A stretch of DNA of 64,000 nucleotides from Piezodorus guildinii (taxonomy: Eukaryota > Arthropoda > Insecta > Hemiptera > Pentatomidae): NCBI GenBank assembly GCA_023052935.1, contig CM041292.1, positions 38,260,639 to 38,324,638 of the forward strand. Direction: 5' to 3'. A model generated the notes under the pieces. That model saw only the letters and a list, made by a program, of their open reading frames with translations. It ran no database searches and was not told the DNA's origin. Positions 1 to 10,839 of this stretch are shown here, in pieces; positions within the stretch are counted from its first letter, which is position 1; each line of letters opens with the position of its first letter. A program made the translations under genes and the position numbers.

Positions 1-560
1 CCTATTGACGAGTTTGATAGTTCTTTAAAGGAAAAATAAGAAAGATATTTTACCAGGATAAAAAAAAAAAAAAAAATCCAATTTAAAGACAATTTTGTGT
101 CTGTTAAATCATCAAGCTCAAAAACGAAAAGTTGTATAAACAGAAATTTCATGTTTTAATGGCTAATGCCTGAGATATTACAGAAACGTTTTCAACAAAA
201 ACAACAGAAGAGCCACTTTATCCCGTGCATTTTGTTTTGTAACTTTTTACGATTTTGATTAAACCCGCTACATTGATGTAACTTTTTTTTTTTTTTTTTT
301 TTTTTTCTGATATGAGAACATTAATACAGATGTATAATATGCATAATAAAAGTAAATATTTTAGAAATAATTTTAGATTGTACACAAATTTATGTAAGGT
401 AATGGAGAGTGATTAAAAGCGGATAAAACTAAGTGATTGTTGTAGATAATAATATAATAGATATTTAATGAAACACGTGTAATACTTTAATCTTTATTTC
501 ATCTCTAATTTTATTTATAAGTTCTTAAGTAAATTTTGACAACGGAGGCAAGTAAAAGAT
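1..560. mobile_element. Foldback family A, right arm (truncated by the window edge)
   Basis: Blocks at about 120-280 (GAAATTTCAT, GCCACTTTAT, GATTTTGATTAAA) and 310-560 follow the same order as the right arm of the complete copy at 7888-9776. The end near 530-560 (AACGGAGGCAAGTAAAAG) is the counterpart of the arm terminus there. A T-tract interrupts it at 281-306. No coding potential. Confidence 0.6.
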
Positions 561-1001
561 TTATAAAAATAATTGGGTATTTTTTCAATTCTAACCAGTC
601 CAAATATTGAAATATTTGGGAGTAAATTATTAGAGATCATCAATGTAGTAATAGACGTAACCGGTCCCCTATTTATTTTATATTTTTGATTGCGCAAAAA
701 TTAAAGAATATGTTGTTTAATATCGGTGTGTTTCTTCACATTTATTTTAATAAAAGGCCTGTTATTCTATTGGTGACGCCAGTGCAATACAGCATACGTA
801 ATTTTATCATTTTTTAAATTTATTTACCCATTCATACTTGGGATGATTCTCACATTTCATGAAACTTCATAGATTTTCTGTGCGACCAAATTTCTAAAGA
901 CCAACTGGAAACAGGGGTTCGTCCAGATTGAAAACGAGGTTTTCTAAGGTGAGATTGAAATTTACCTTCCCGGCTTCTTACTCGAAAATATCAATATGCA
1001 T
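560..1001. other. AT-rich spacer
   Basis: No gene or element recognised. The stretch 860-975 is slightly more complex and unique. Confidence 0.5.
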
Positions 1002-1402
1002 AATTGAGACGTTGATTTCCAAAAGGTTCTAAAGGACATTTTTTAAGAAATTGATTTTTTTTACATATTTGTATTCTCATCATTTAGTTTTATCTAAATA
1101 TTCTATTTGATGTTATCAAATGAACTCTCAAGTCCTTAAAAAATGCGATTTAGAAATACGGTCATTTTCTTAATGTACTAATTACGCATTTATTTTCGTT
1201 CGAAATCATTCTAAAAAAAAACATTTTATAACTTTAATATGATGTTATTATTATAGTAAAAAAATAATTCTAAATTTTGATCCAAAAAGACACAAATTAG
1301 CTGATTTAATAATATAGTAATGAGAGATTTTCCCGCTTCCCGTAAAATTTTCTAAAATGGATGATTTGCAATAGTACCTTTTGGAAATCAACGTCTCAAT
1401 TC
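1002..1402. mobile_element. MITE family B, copy 1
   Basis: A non-coding element of about 400 bp with near-perfect terminal inverted repeats: it begins AATTGAGACGTTGATTTCC followed by AAAAGGT and ends with the complement. Two further copies in this window lie at 23664-24055 and 58163-58554 and align along their whole length (this copy is in the opposite orientation). All three are bounded by AATT, which may be the target duplication or part of the repeat. The lack of any open frame points to a non-autonomous DNA transposon. Confidence 0.88.
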
Positions 1403-2142
1403 TCTCCGGAAAAAAAAAAAAAAAAAGACAATATTTTAGTTCGTTTATAATACGGTCTTGATTGTTAGTCTGTTTAATTGACCAGATATTGTGAAGAACG
1501 GAAGCACCGTTCCATATTCGGAATGTTTAATAATTCGTAATTATTGTATCTTACTGCTATTATTGACGGTTTCGTTCTGAAATGCTGCGGAGGTTCATTT
1601 ATAAATATTGTTTTATAAAGTTTTTCTCTCCATTTTTCAATGTCAACTGAAACTTGATCGATAACATTATTTCTTGGTTAAGGGAGAGTGAAGCACCCTC
1701 CTTAAAGATTTGGCTAATTTATGGCTTAGCTAAGGACGGGGGTGGATTCACTTTTTCAGAGGACAAGAGGGAACTTTGGAAGCCATCCGTCCTGGGGACA
1801 GCCTCTGGAACAGCAACTTCTCCAGGACTTGATGACCGTCATTTGTCTCCGGCTCTTTGGATTCTTATACTGTAGAGCCCATTCAGCCCTCTGTTTACTT
1901 TGCAATAGCAACTGCATTCTACTTCCATTTATTTTTCAATGTTTTATAATAATTACCATTAACGTGAAGTTATAATGCACATAAGGATATAAAGACCACA
2001 TGTATATAAACCTATTAGTTGTGTCTACGTAGCACCGCCAAGTTAAGAAGTGCATTGATTTTAATATATGGTTCTCTTTCGCTGATTCAAAAATGAAGGA
2101 GTTGCATTGTTTTCACTTCATTTGAGAGAGATAATAACGAAA

Positions 2143-2144
<2 letters not shown>
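1403..2144. other. Spacer with a GC-richer unique patch
   Basis: Mostly AT-rich. The stretch 1675-1900 is more GC-rich and non-repetitive in this window. A short open frame there has no recognisable similarity. Could be regulatory; function unknown. Confidence 0.4.
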
Positions 2145-2233
<89 letters not shown>

Positions 2234-2275
2234 TATAATATATACATATACATATACATATACACATATAATGTA
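2145..2275. repeat. (TA)n microsatellite
   Basis: Nearly pure TA dinucleotide repeat with a few interruptions, fading into TATACA at the right end. Confidence 0.97.
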
Positions 2276-2282
2276 AGTCTTT

Positions 2283-2695
2283 ATGTTATCTTAAAAGAAG
2301 GAATTAGCCGGGGGAACGGTTAGTTAATATAACAACTAAATATAATAGTTTCAACTATTTATTGTTTGCCAACGTTTCGAGCCCCGTTATTAGTCATCAT
2401 CTGGGCTAAAAAGATACACAATTACAAAAAAAAAAGATACAAAAGAGGGCTAAAAAGATACAAAAGAAATACAATTATAATAACGTTGAATACAATATTA
2501 TATATAATATTGAGCTAGAGAATGTCGATATTAAAACATTTAAAAAAATATATTTCTTGTGTATCTTTTTAGTCCTGATGACCCATCTTGGGGGTCGAAA
2601 CGTTGGCAAACAATGATTAGTTGAAACTGAACGTCTTAATTCTCAAACGGTCGACTAATTATATCCAACATGTTATCTTAAAAAAAAGGAATAAG
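2283..2695. mobile_element. Head-to-head pair of hammerhead-like elements
   Basis: Contains a minus-strand core at 2368-2407 and a plus-strand core at 2573-2607, diverging from a shared centre. Both cores are preceded by TTTTTAG(C/T)C and followed by GAAACGTTGGCAAACAAT. The plus core has CTGATGA, a GACCC/GGGTC hairpin and then GAAACGTT. Similar sequences flank the pair in direct orientation (about 2283-2307 and 2670-2695, starting ATGTTATCTTAAAA). They could be target duplications or part of the element end, because AAAGGAATTAG also occurs at the end of the element at 4013-4206. Confidence 0.65.
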
Positions 2696-2696
2696 T

Positions 2697-3473
2697 TTTA
2701 TGTTGATATATGATAATCTTCTAGACTCCAATGGTCGCTTTTGAAAAGACATTTAAATTGAATTCTAAACTATTCTATAAGGTTAGGGAGCTGTCCTGTA
2801 TGTTGCAAATTAAATATGAGACAGTCCTGGCTGTTGGGAAGTGTATTAGCATAGCCTACCTTAGATTAGGCTATATCCAGGGATGACAGCCCAGGCGGGG
2901 GAAAGTGTTTTCCCTGGAGGCTATCGAATTTCCCGCCGGATTTCCATAACAACGTAGCGCGGGAAAACACTCGAGGGATAATTCAATATCCCCTCCACCC
3001 ACCACAGGGTAGGCCCTTTGTCGGCCCGCTCGCTGCATTAGCTTCTAGTTATTGCTGTCGGCCTAATAGATCGATTATCGAATAGAATCCACTTTATTCA
3101 CTGTGTTTTGTACCTCATGTTTTGCGTGATAAATTACCTAATGTTTTTTCAATAAATTATCTAGTTTGCATAATGTATTTTTCCAATAAATTATTTATCT
3201 ATCGCCTCTAACATTTTGTCGGGCCAAGTTTAAATTTGTTGTATAGTTTAAACACCTTTCCTAGACTACATATATAATTGATTTCGATAAAAGGTTTTAG
3301 GAATAGGATACATAGTAGTATTATCTGCGTTATTTTACTTCTTTTTTTTTCATTAAAAAAAAATTGTTTATTCGAATATATTATAATTCGCCTCAATATG
3401 GGCATTAAGAACAATACTATAGACATGTATGGAGGATCATAAATAATTATGCTCGTGACAAGCAAATCTCAGG
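2697..3473. other. Unique stretch with GC-rich island
   Basis: The interval 2860-3100 is notably GC-rich (for example CCCGCCGG, GTCGGCCCGCTCGC) against about 70% AT surroundings and is not repeated elsewhere in the window. No coding frame is supported. A promoter, enhancer or untranslated exon is possible. Confidence 0.35.
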
Positions 3474-3600
3474 GAGCGGTGTGGTCTAGTGGATTGAGCA
3501 CTAGTCTACTGTTCTCCGGGTCCTGGGTCGAATCCCAGGGGTGACAGGATATTATTTTTATATATTATTTATTCCGTAAATTCAGCCGGGGAAGACATAA
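3474..3600 (+). mobile_element. tRNA-derived SINE family 3, copy 1
   Basis: A tRNA-like head with an A box (TGGTCTAGTGGATTGAGCAC) and a B box (GGGTCGAATCCC), then a body with CAGGATATTATT. It does not fold into a proper acceptor stem, so it is not a tRNA gene. A diverged relative with the same order lies at 34979-35100. Confidence 0.65.
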
Positions 3601-3675
3601 TGAAGTATATGTTTGAGTATATATAAGTATATGTTTGATACGTTTATGTGTGAAAAAATTTAGAGTAGCCACCAA

Positions 3676-5244
3676 TGTTTTCGAATGATTGGGTTGTCGC
3701 AATTAGAAGTAAGCGAAAAATATTGTTCGTTTGCTGGTACGTATATTTTTTGGATCGATGGGAGTTATAAATCAGATAACGAGATTCGCGTGAACCTCCA
3801 CAACCCATGAATGGTCTGGGGCTCAGTACATATAGAAATTCGTACTGTTTCTAGGCCAACGGCCGTGCAATGAGGTGATCAGGCAGTAATCACGCTCAGC
3901 CGCCAGGTTTTTCGCCATATTATAGAATCTGTATCCACTATCCACTTTATAGAAGCTCAGGAGGGAGTCTCATGCCTTTATATTCCGTGAGCCAGCAACG
4001 AAAATTGAAATCCTACTAAAAGGAATTAGTCCGCAGTCGGTGAATGAAACAATTGAGTAGTTTCAACAGTTTATTTTTTGCGAACGTTTCGACGTTTGTG
4101 GGTGTCATCATCAGGGCGTATTGTAGGCGAATGGAAACACCGACCGCCACCCGAACTAATCCCTTTTAGTAATTCTCAAAGGTCAACTAATTACATTCAC
4201 TATGATGAAAATTGAAATCTATTTTTCAAAACTTTTAGTATGTTTTATGCAAAGCATCTATCATAGTAAAGGGAATCTGCCCATTCAAATCGGGTGGATT
4301 ACAAAATGGCGGCCATTCAAAAAGGGAATATCACTATTTTCTAACATAATTATGGTTACTATCATAGCAACGGCTCATCCTATGAAGAAAATCGTTATAA
4401 ACTAAAACATTAATTATTTAATAAGCTTTTATTTGAGTGGTAAAAGACATTTGTATGTCTTATATTCAGCGATATAGAGTTATTACAAGCATACAAATTT
4501 TGCGAATAGCGAGATATCACCCTTTTCTATCATAATTATGGTTACTATCATCGAAACAGCTTATCCTTGAGGGTAATTGTTATAGCAATTAATATAAAAA
4601 ATTAAATCACCTTTAATTTGAGTTGTGAAACACTTCTGTATGACTAATAGTTTTAGAGATGTGGTTCTTACAAAAAAAAGAAACCTAGGAACTTCTTATT
4701 TTTGTCATTTGGTTGATATCGTTGAAGCAGCTCTTCCTAACAATTTAATGGTTATAAACAAATTAAAGCATAAAATTAGCTTTAATTTGAGTAATGATAG
4801 AAATCCGTAGGTCAACGTCTCACCGGAATGCAGAAGGCAGACGTGTATATTTTGCTTTATCATGATAAATGCTTCCCATAAAACATACTAAAAATTTTGT
4901 TAAAATGGGTTGCATTTTTCGTTCCTGGCTCACGAATTATAAGGTATGGGGAGCCCCTCCTGAGGCAGACCCAGCTTCTTTAAAGTGGATACCCAAATAT
5001 GGGGAAAACTGGCAGTTGAGTGTGATCAAGACCTAATCACCTCATTGCATAGCCGTTGGCCTAAAAATTGTACGAATCTCTATATGTACTAGGCCTTAGG
5101 GCCTCCATGGGTTGCAAAAGTTCACGCGAATCTCAACTATGTTATATGATTTACAACTCACATTAATAAAAAAATGTACATAACAGCAAACAAACAATTT
5201 TTTTCGCTAACTTCTAATTGCGGCAACCCAATCATTCGAAAACA
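3676..5244. mobile_element. Foldback element D with about 400 bp inverted arms
   Basis: The left arm begins TGTTTTCGAATGATTGGG and the right arm ends with its complement at 5244. The two arms (about 3676-4270 and 4850-5244) align in inverted orientation for about 400 bp once a nested insertion at 4013-4206 is removed. The interior has direct subrepeats with a period of about 185 bp (starting near 4325, 4510 and a partial one near 4735; landmark CATAATTATGGTTACTATCA). No transposase is encoded. Partial relatives lie at 58562-58690 and 60515-60675. Non-autonomous. Confidence 0.8.
4013..4206 (-). mobile_element. Small hammerhead-like element nested in foldback D
   Basis: About 194 bp inserted into the left arm of element D and absent from the equivalent place in the right arm, which acts as an empty site. 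It is flanked by 13-base direct repeats GAAAATTGAAATC (4000-4012 and 4207-4219), consistent with target duplication. Read on the minus strand, the core at 4118-4080 has CTGATGA, a short hairpin and GAAACGTTCGC. The core is enclosed by complementary arms (inverted repeat ACTAAAAGGRATTAGT at 4015-4030 and 4155-4170). No open frame. Inference: a retroposed, ribozyme-bearing non-autonomous element related to Penelope-like terminal repeats. Confidence 0.72.
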
Positions 5245-5246
5245 AA

Positions 5247-6625
5247 CTTGATACACATGAACGCTGCAAATATAACGTAATTAGTGCAATACCACAACAT
5301 GTATAAACTCTAAAGCTTCTGACCACGGAAGGTAGCGTTATTTTGGGTTTTCGCTGACGTAATTTAAAATGTAAAATTATTCTGAAATAACTGTAGGATA
5401 ATTTGATATACTCCGGATGTTTTTCTTAATGTGCTACAGACTTTCGCTACTGGAAAGTTGTCAGTAATAAGCGTTAAAAATTTCATTGTGAGTGTTTTTT
5501 GAATAACCGCCTCAAGAAATGCCATGTCAGAGGTTTCCCATGTGAGGGCCCATGAGTAACAGATTTTGCTATGTCACTTGATTAATCCTGTTCTTCTCCT
5601 GTTTTTTTACTTTTAATTTTTCATGTCTTGAATGTAGATTTCTCTCTTAGTTTCTTTGTTTTATTTTTCAAGGATATAGATACTTTTTTATAATATATAA
5701 TTTTATATTTAGATATATGGCTTCTATTATAAAAATAATCACCAGATTGCTTGTTGAAGAAACAATTAATGTTTAATAAATGTGTGTGATTTGATAAGCA
5801 AAAAAAATTGAGTTAATATTTCTTTTTTGTATATCATCAGTTAATACATTGCTTAGGGGAAAAAAAAAATTGTTTTATTGAATTATAAATATTGATTCAG
5901 AATTTATTCACCATAATTCTCTAATATATTTTAAAATATATGTTATTCCAATTTTTAGCAATAAATTCATTTTATTACTAATAGGACATGTATTTATTAT
6001 TCGTTTTCTTCAATCTGAATTTTTATTTATAATTAATTCATTTTACAATAACTAATAATTAGATTAATAAAAATAATAAATGTTTCCAGTATTAAGGTTA
6101 ATATTAAATTAGGTGTTAAGATAATAAGTATGATAAGGATTTGTAGACAGTGTCTTTGCAATTGTAAAATGTCTTTTAATGTGTTAAATGTGTCTTATAT
6201 GTCTTTTAATGTGTTAATGTGAGAGATGTTATGTCGTTTAAAAAATAAATCAAAAATGAAACTGGTAAGCATTAGTAGCAAAGATATATGGTTCCGCGCT
6301 GCATCTTTCCTAATACAGGTGATTTTTTTTTTTTCATTGTTGTAAAGACAATAATCTAATATGCAGAATTTACGTTAAATGTTCTCAAAGCCTGTTTTAT
6401 AATACTTTTTCAGAGATTTGTCTGGTAAAAGAGAAATTAAGATGAGAAAACATCGCGACTTTGAAGAAAACAGTAGTTTTGGTACGCAGATATTAGGTCT
6501 CAAAACTCACCAAAAAAACAACACAATAGCGGTAATTGCGGCATAAGTATTTTATAAAGGATTCGAATTCGTATTTTGAAAACAGCAAATCGAGTATTTT
6601 ATAATACTGCAAAACTAAACTTAAA
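5247..6625. other. AT-rich spacer
   Basis: About 1.4 kb of unique AT-rich sequence. No gene, repeat family or tRNA was recognised. Confidence 0.5.
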
Positions 6626-6710
6626 CTAACAACTGGAGCGCACAGAAAAGTCGTGTTAAAATCGATTAGAAAACATTTATATAAAGTTACAGATTAATAA
6701 TCTAGCTAAC

Positions 6711-7420
6711 GCAACACACGACTGTCACTTACCCCTGTTGTTAAAATCGATTTCAGAACTTTTAAATAAAGCTAGAGATAAAAAAAAGGTTAAAGAATCG
6801 TATCCAGTTTCAATATAAACGTGTGCTTCATTAAATAATCTATTATAATCACTTGATTTTATCCTCTTTTCATCACTCTCATCTTTTCCAACTATCTATG
6901 TAAGATAACATTTATAATCTTCAGCTTTACAACCGTATATTATGTATCTATATTACTATTGTTATTTTCCAAAATAAAAAATGTACATAAAAAAAATATG
7001 TTTGTTCTTTCCTCTTTTAATTGGTTATCAGATTCGTTCAACTAGTATATTTAACCGCTTTTTAACAATGATAAAAATATGGAATGGGTGTTATTTTCGA
7101 ATTTACAAAACTAAAGAAACTTTAAAAGAAGAAAGGTACGTGATATTAAGGTCATGACATTTGACACCGATGTAGCGAGTTTTATCAAAATCGTCTCTCT
7201 GCCCTATAAGCTCCTGAATTATGAAATTTAAACTGTATACAGCTCACCTTTTTTTGAGCTAAACTTATTTACACGTATTCATATACAGACCTTTACCTCT
7301 AAACGGGACATGGTTATCTAACCTCAGGAGAGCCTAAAGTTGAATTCAAAAACTTTCACGATCGCAATGTTTTCCCTTTATATATATTTGATTATAGGTA
7401 CGTGAAAATAAGATAGTAAG
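6711..7420. mobile_element. Foldback family A, left arm
   Basis: Starts GCAACACACGACTGTCAC and shares the ordered blocks of the family (TTAAAATCGATT, GATGTAGCGAGTTTTATCAA, ACTTTCACGATCGCAATG). A second, diverged terminus (GCGCACAGAAAAGTCGTG) precedes it at about 6630, suggesting a nested or duplicated end. The right arm is missing. Confidence 0.6.
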
Positions 7421-7887
7421 ATAATACAAGCTCTTAAGTTGCTAAGTTTCTAATTCATTGAAATGAATTCTGTTATCAAACATTCTCCTCCAACCTCTCC
7501 TCAACTGAGTTTAAGAGATTGGCAAACTCTCAACTGACTTGGGATCGGAATGATGAGGCTCTTAGTGAGTTGGTTAGTTAGTTAGTTGGATGATTGTTAG
7601 TCGGACCGTTGGGGGCCCGATCCTTGGATTAGGCCCTGGATTGGACCGTGTACTCTAATTGTGCAGGCCCTCCATGGAACCACAAACATCTGCCCTAATA
7701 TTAACGATTAACTCTCAAGCGAACTTCTCGCCAAGTTATTATTTGATAAGGAAACTGGCGATCCGGCAGTGTACATTTCGTCTCCATCAGTTCGCCAGCT
7801 AGAGTCGTCTAATGTCATGAAACAATAATGAGATTGATTTCCATTAAATAATACATTTATTATTTACACTCACCTATATTGAAAAAA
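7421..7887. other. Unique GC-richer stretch
   Basis: The interval 7490-7830 is unique and moderately GC-rich, with a GTTAGTTAGTTAGTT run near 7572. No coding frame is supported. Confidence 0.35.
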
Positions 7888-9776
7888 TCTAGTGCTCGAC
7901 TTTCACTTACATCCTTTTTTAGAATCAATTAAAGAATTTTCAAATACAGTTAGTGAAAGTAAAATGAGTGAAACCATTAAAGAATTAATAAAATGGAATT
8001 AGTATTGAAACATGTGTTTAATTAAAAAATCTATTATATTATTATCTAAATAATCAGTTAGTTTTATCGGCTTTTCAACACTCTCTATTAACATTTAAAA
8101 GCTTGAGTTTAAGATAATATTTTTTATTACTGTTCATATGTTCCAAAACGAAAAATTGCATTAAAAAAATATGTTTTCAGTTTTCTCCTTTAGTTGCTTT
8201 TCAAATTTGCTCAACGTACATATTTAGCTGTTATTTATCAATGCTAACTAGATAATATGGTTATTTTTATAAAATATACATAATTAAAGGTACTTTAGTA
8301 GAAGAAATTTTAAAATATCGGCATTTAAGCCCTGTCAGACTATTTATATCAGAATAAAACCTACATGATATTAAAGCCAATTAAATTTTACATCGATGTA
8401 GCGAGTTTAATCAAAATCGTCCGAACCGTTTTTCGAGAAAATGAAAAAAAGGTGCAAAATGCATAGTATAAAGTGGCTCTTCTGGTAAGCTCATTTTGAT
8501 GAAAAAGGTTTTGTAACGTCTCGGGCGTATAATTGTCTTAAATATGAAATTTCAGTTTTATCGGACTTACCGTTTCTGCCCGAGAGTTACCACTCACACA
8601 CACACACACACAGACCTGTTAGTGGGACTTGGTTATTTGGACTCAGGAGACTCTAAAATTTGTATTTCCATTGAAAACTGGAATTCGAAAATATTCACGA
8701 TCGCAATACTTTCCCTTACTATATATAGTGCGATCATGAACATTGTCGAATCTTCGAACCGCAAAAATGTCAGTGTATGTTGTAAGTCTAGCTCGAAAAT
8801 GATAAGTTGTACAAAACTGAAATTTCATATTTTGGGGTCACCTGTAGCTTTGTGGTTAGCATAACTCCCTTCTATGGCCAAAGTCACAGGTTCAAATCCG
8901 CCGGGGGGCCTAGGATTTTTTAATGGGAGTAAAATTTTCTTAGTTATGTCGTTCTTCAGAGGGAACGTAGAAAGATAGTCCCGTGCCCGTGCCGGTACTC
9001 ATTAAAAATCCCTACCCTAATTAAACCTGGATAGCCAAAATTTAAAACTACCACTGTAGCATTGTCCAATTACCCACAGTAGTTATAAAGTGACGTTAAA
9101 TAAAAAAGCGAACATTAATGAAGTCGATCATCATATCTTAGGGGTGTATATACTTGAGATGTTACAGCAACTTTTTTAAATCAAAATTGGCAAACCAGAA
9201 GCCACTTTATACCATTCATTTTCCACTTTTTCTCAAAAACGGTTCTATCTATTTTGATTAAAGTCACTATATAAGTGTAAAATTTAATGGGCTTTAATAT
9301 GGCGTAGGTTTCATTCTGATTTAGATAGTCATGGCTTAAATGTCGGTATTTCTTCCTCAAATTTTCTTTCTCTAAAGTACCTTTAATTTTATTGATTCGT
9401 AAAAATTGACAATTTTATGTTGTTAGCATTGATAAAAAACCGGTAAATGTACAACGAAAGTTACCAACTAAAGGAGACAAGATCAACATTATTTTTCGGG
9501 TTTTAAAAGAATATGTTATGTATAATTTATTATAAATACTTTGTGTAATATTGATGTATAATATACCATTAGAACTATTATTAAAAAAAAAAAAAAAGTT
9601 ATATAAAAATTTGTATAAGGAAATTGAGAGTGAAGAACAGCTTAATGGTTATTGATTTGTTTAAATTATTTAATTTTAAATACATTTTTCCATCAAAACT
9701 CAACCCTATCTTTACTTAAAAGTTGAATGACAAATTGATTTTAACTACAGAGGTGAGTGAAAATCGTGTGTTGCGC
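7888..9776. mobile_element. Foldback family A, complete copy
   Basis: Two long inverted arms (about 7888-8690 and about 8690-9776). Mirror blocks include GCACGACTTTCAC-like ends, GCCACTTTATAC versus GTATAAAGTGGC, and the paired blocks around GAAATTTCAGTTTT and AAAACTGAAATTTC (8546-8560 and 8814-8830). The CACGATCGCAATACTTTCCC stretch at 8695 and its neighbours form the symmetric centre. A (CA)n tract lies at 8595-8611. The facing 106- and 61-residue open frames here mirror each other and are a by-product of the palindrome. A SINE is inserted in the right arm at about 8837-9110. Confidence 0.72.
8837..9110 (+). mobile_element. tRNA-derived SINE family 1, copy in foldback A
   Basis: Head GGGGTCACCTGTAGC with an A-box-like TAGCTTTGTGGTTAGCATAA and a B box GGTTCAAATCC, then the family body (CCTAGGATTTTTTAATGGGA, GACGTTAAA tail). 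It interrupts the otherwise continuous right arm of the foldback element, so it is the younger insertion. Confidence 0.85.
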
Positions 9777-9907
9777 GTCCCAGAGTTTTTAAAATATCTC
9801 TCCAGTTTAAGTTATAAAATTCTTTCCATGCTTTTTAAAATTGCTAAAATATTGTTGCTAAAACATGCTAAATCTTAAAATATAATGCATTTTGTGATAC
9901 GATAATA

Positions 9908-10805
9908 TTGGGTTGATGCAAAATTAATGCAGGTTTCCTCTATTGCAATATCTTAATTCCAATTGTGTAAACAAAGCTAATCCTAACATTGATCATTATT
10001 ATACCAAAACAAACCTTATCTAATACCCTCTCTTTCACCATGAATTTGTTTAGTAAAATCGTTTTGTTCAGTGTGTTCAAAGGTCTTGAATCGAAAATGT
10101 CAAAGTGCGATTTTCGTCAAATTTATTTTTACGAATTTAAATTAGGGCGCAGCGCTGCGCAAACGGCTCGTAATATTAATGAAGTGTGGGGTCAGGGGGC
10201 TATTAATGAGTGCACGGTGCAGCGTTGGTTCCAGAAGTTTCGCAGAGGAGATTTCGACCTCGAAGACAAGGAAGGTCGGGGCCGTCATCTGCTCTGGACA
10301 ACGACCAGCTGAGGTCAAAAGTGGAAGAAGACCCAACCAAAACCACACGAGAAATGGCGGCGGAACTCGGAACTCAAAAATTGCAACGTCTTTGCCCAGC
10401 ATTGATGAATCGGAAGGGGCCGATCCTGCTCCACGATAACGCCAGACCACACGTTGCACAACCAACGCTTCGACGACTGCACGAGTTGGGCTACGAAGTT
10501 CTCCAACATCCGCCTTATTCACCTGACCTCTCTCCTACAGACTTCCACTTTTTCAGGCATCTGGACAACTTTTTGAGGGAGAAAAATTTTCAAAACCAGG
10601 ACGACATTGAAAATTCTTTTCGTGATTTCATTGAGTCCAGGGATTCGGATTTTTTTTCTGGTGGAATAAGAAAGCTTGTTGAACGTTGGCAAAAGTGCAT
10701 TGATTCAGATGGAAATTATTTTGATTAAATATATATGGTTAAAGTAAAGATATGGCGTATTTACAATACCTACTAAAATCCTGCATCAATTTTGCATCAA
10801 CCCAA
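9908..10805 (+). mobile_element. mariner element 1, internally deleted
   Basis: Ends are inverted repeats: TTGGGTTGATGCAAAATT at the left and its complement AATTTTGCATCAACCCAA at the right, each flanked by TA (9906-9907 and 10806-10807), the mariner target duplication. The total of 898 bp is about 0.4 kb shorter than a usual mariner. The transposase inside is broken, so the copy is non-autonomous. Confidence 0.95.
10097..10728 (+). pseudogene. mariner transposase remnant
   Basis: The family is a cut-and-paste DDD transposase of about 345 residues. An N-terminal helix-turn-helix part starts at ATG 10097 (MSKCDFRQIYFYEFKLGRSA..., GAINECTVQRWFQKFRRGDF). A one-base shift near 10283 moves the reading frame. 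The second frame runs through LDNDQLRSKVEEDPTKTTRE. A deletion near 10370 jumps directly to LQRLCPALMNRKGPILLHDN. The second catalytic Asp (HDNARPH) and the third (PYSPDLSPTDFHFF) are present; the first is lost in the deletion. The C-terminus ends at the TAA at 10726-10728. Confidence 0.93.
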
Positions 10806-10839
10806 TAGATAAGTTCTATAAATTAATTTCTTCAAAATA

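Noticed and set aside
3474..3550. Possible tRNA gene
   Set aside because: A and B boxes are present but no acceptor stem pairing is seen and the sequence recurs in diverged form at 34979; better explained as a SINE head. The same reasoning applies to 8837 and 24715.
8544..8864. Overlapping plus (106 aa) and minus (61 aa) open frames
   Set aside because: They mirror each other because the DNA is palindromic (foldback A) and the plus frame runs into a SINE. No similarity to proteins.
10142..10522. 126-aa minus-strand open frame
   Set aside because: Antisense shadow of the mariner transposase remnant.
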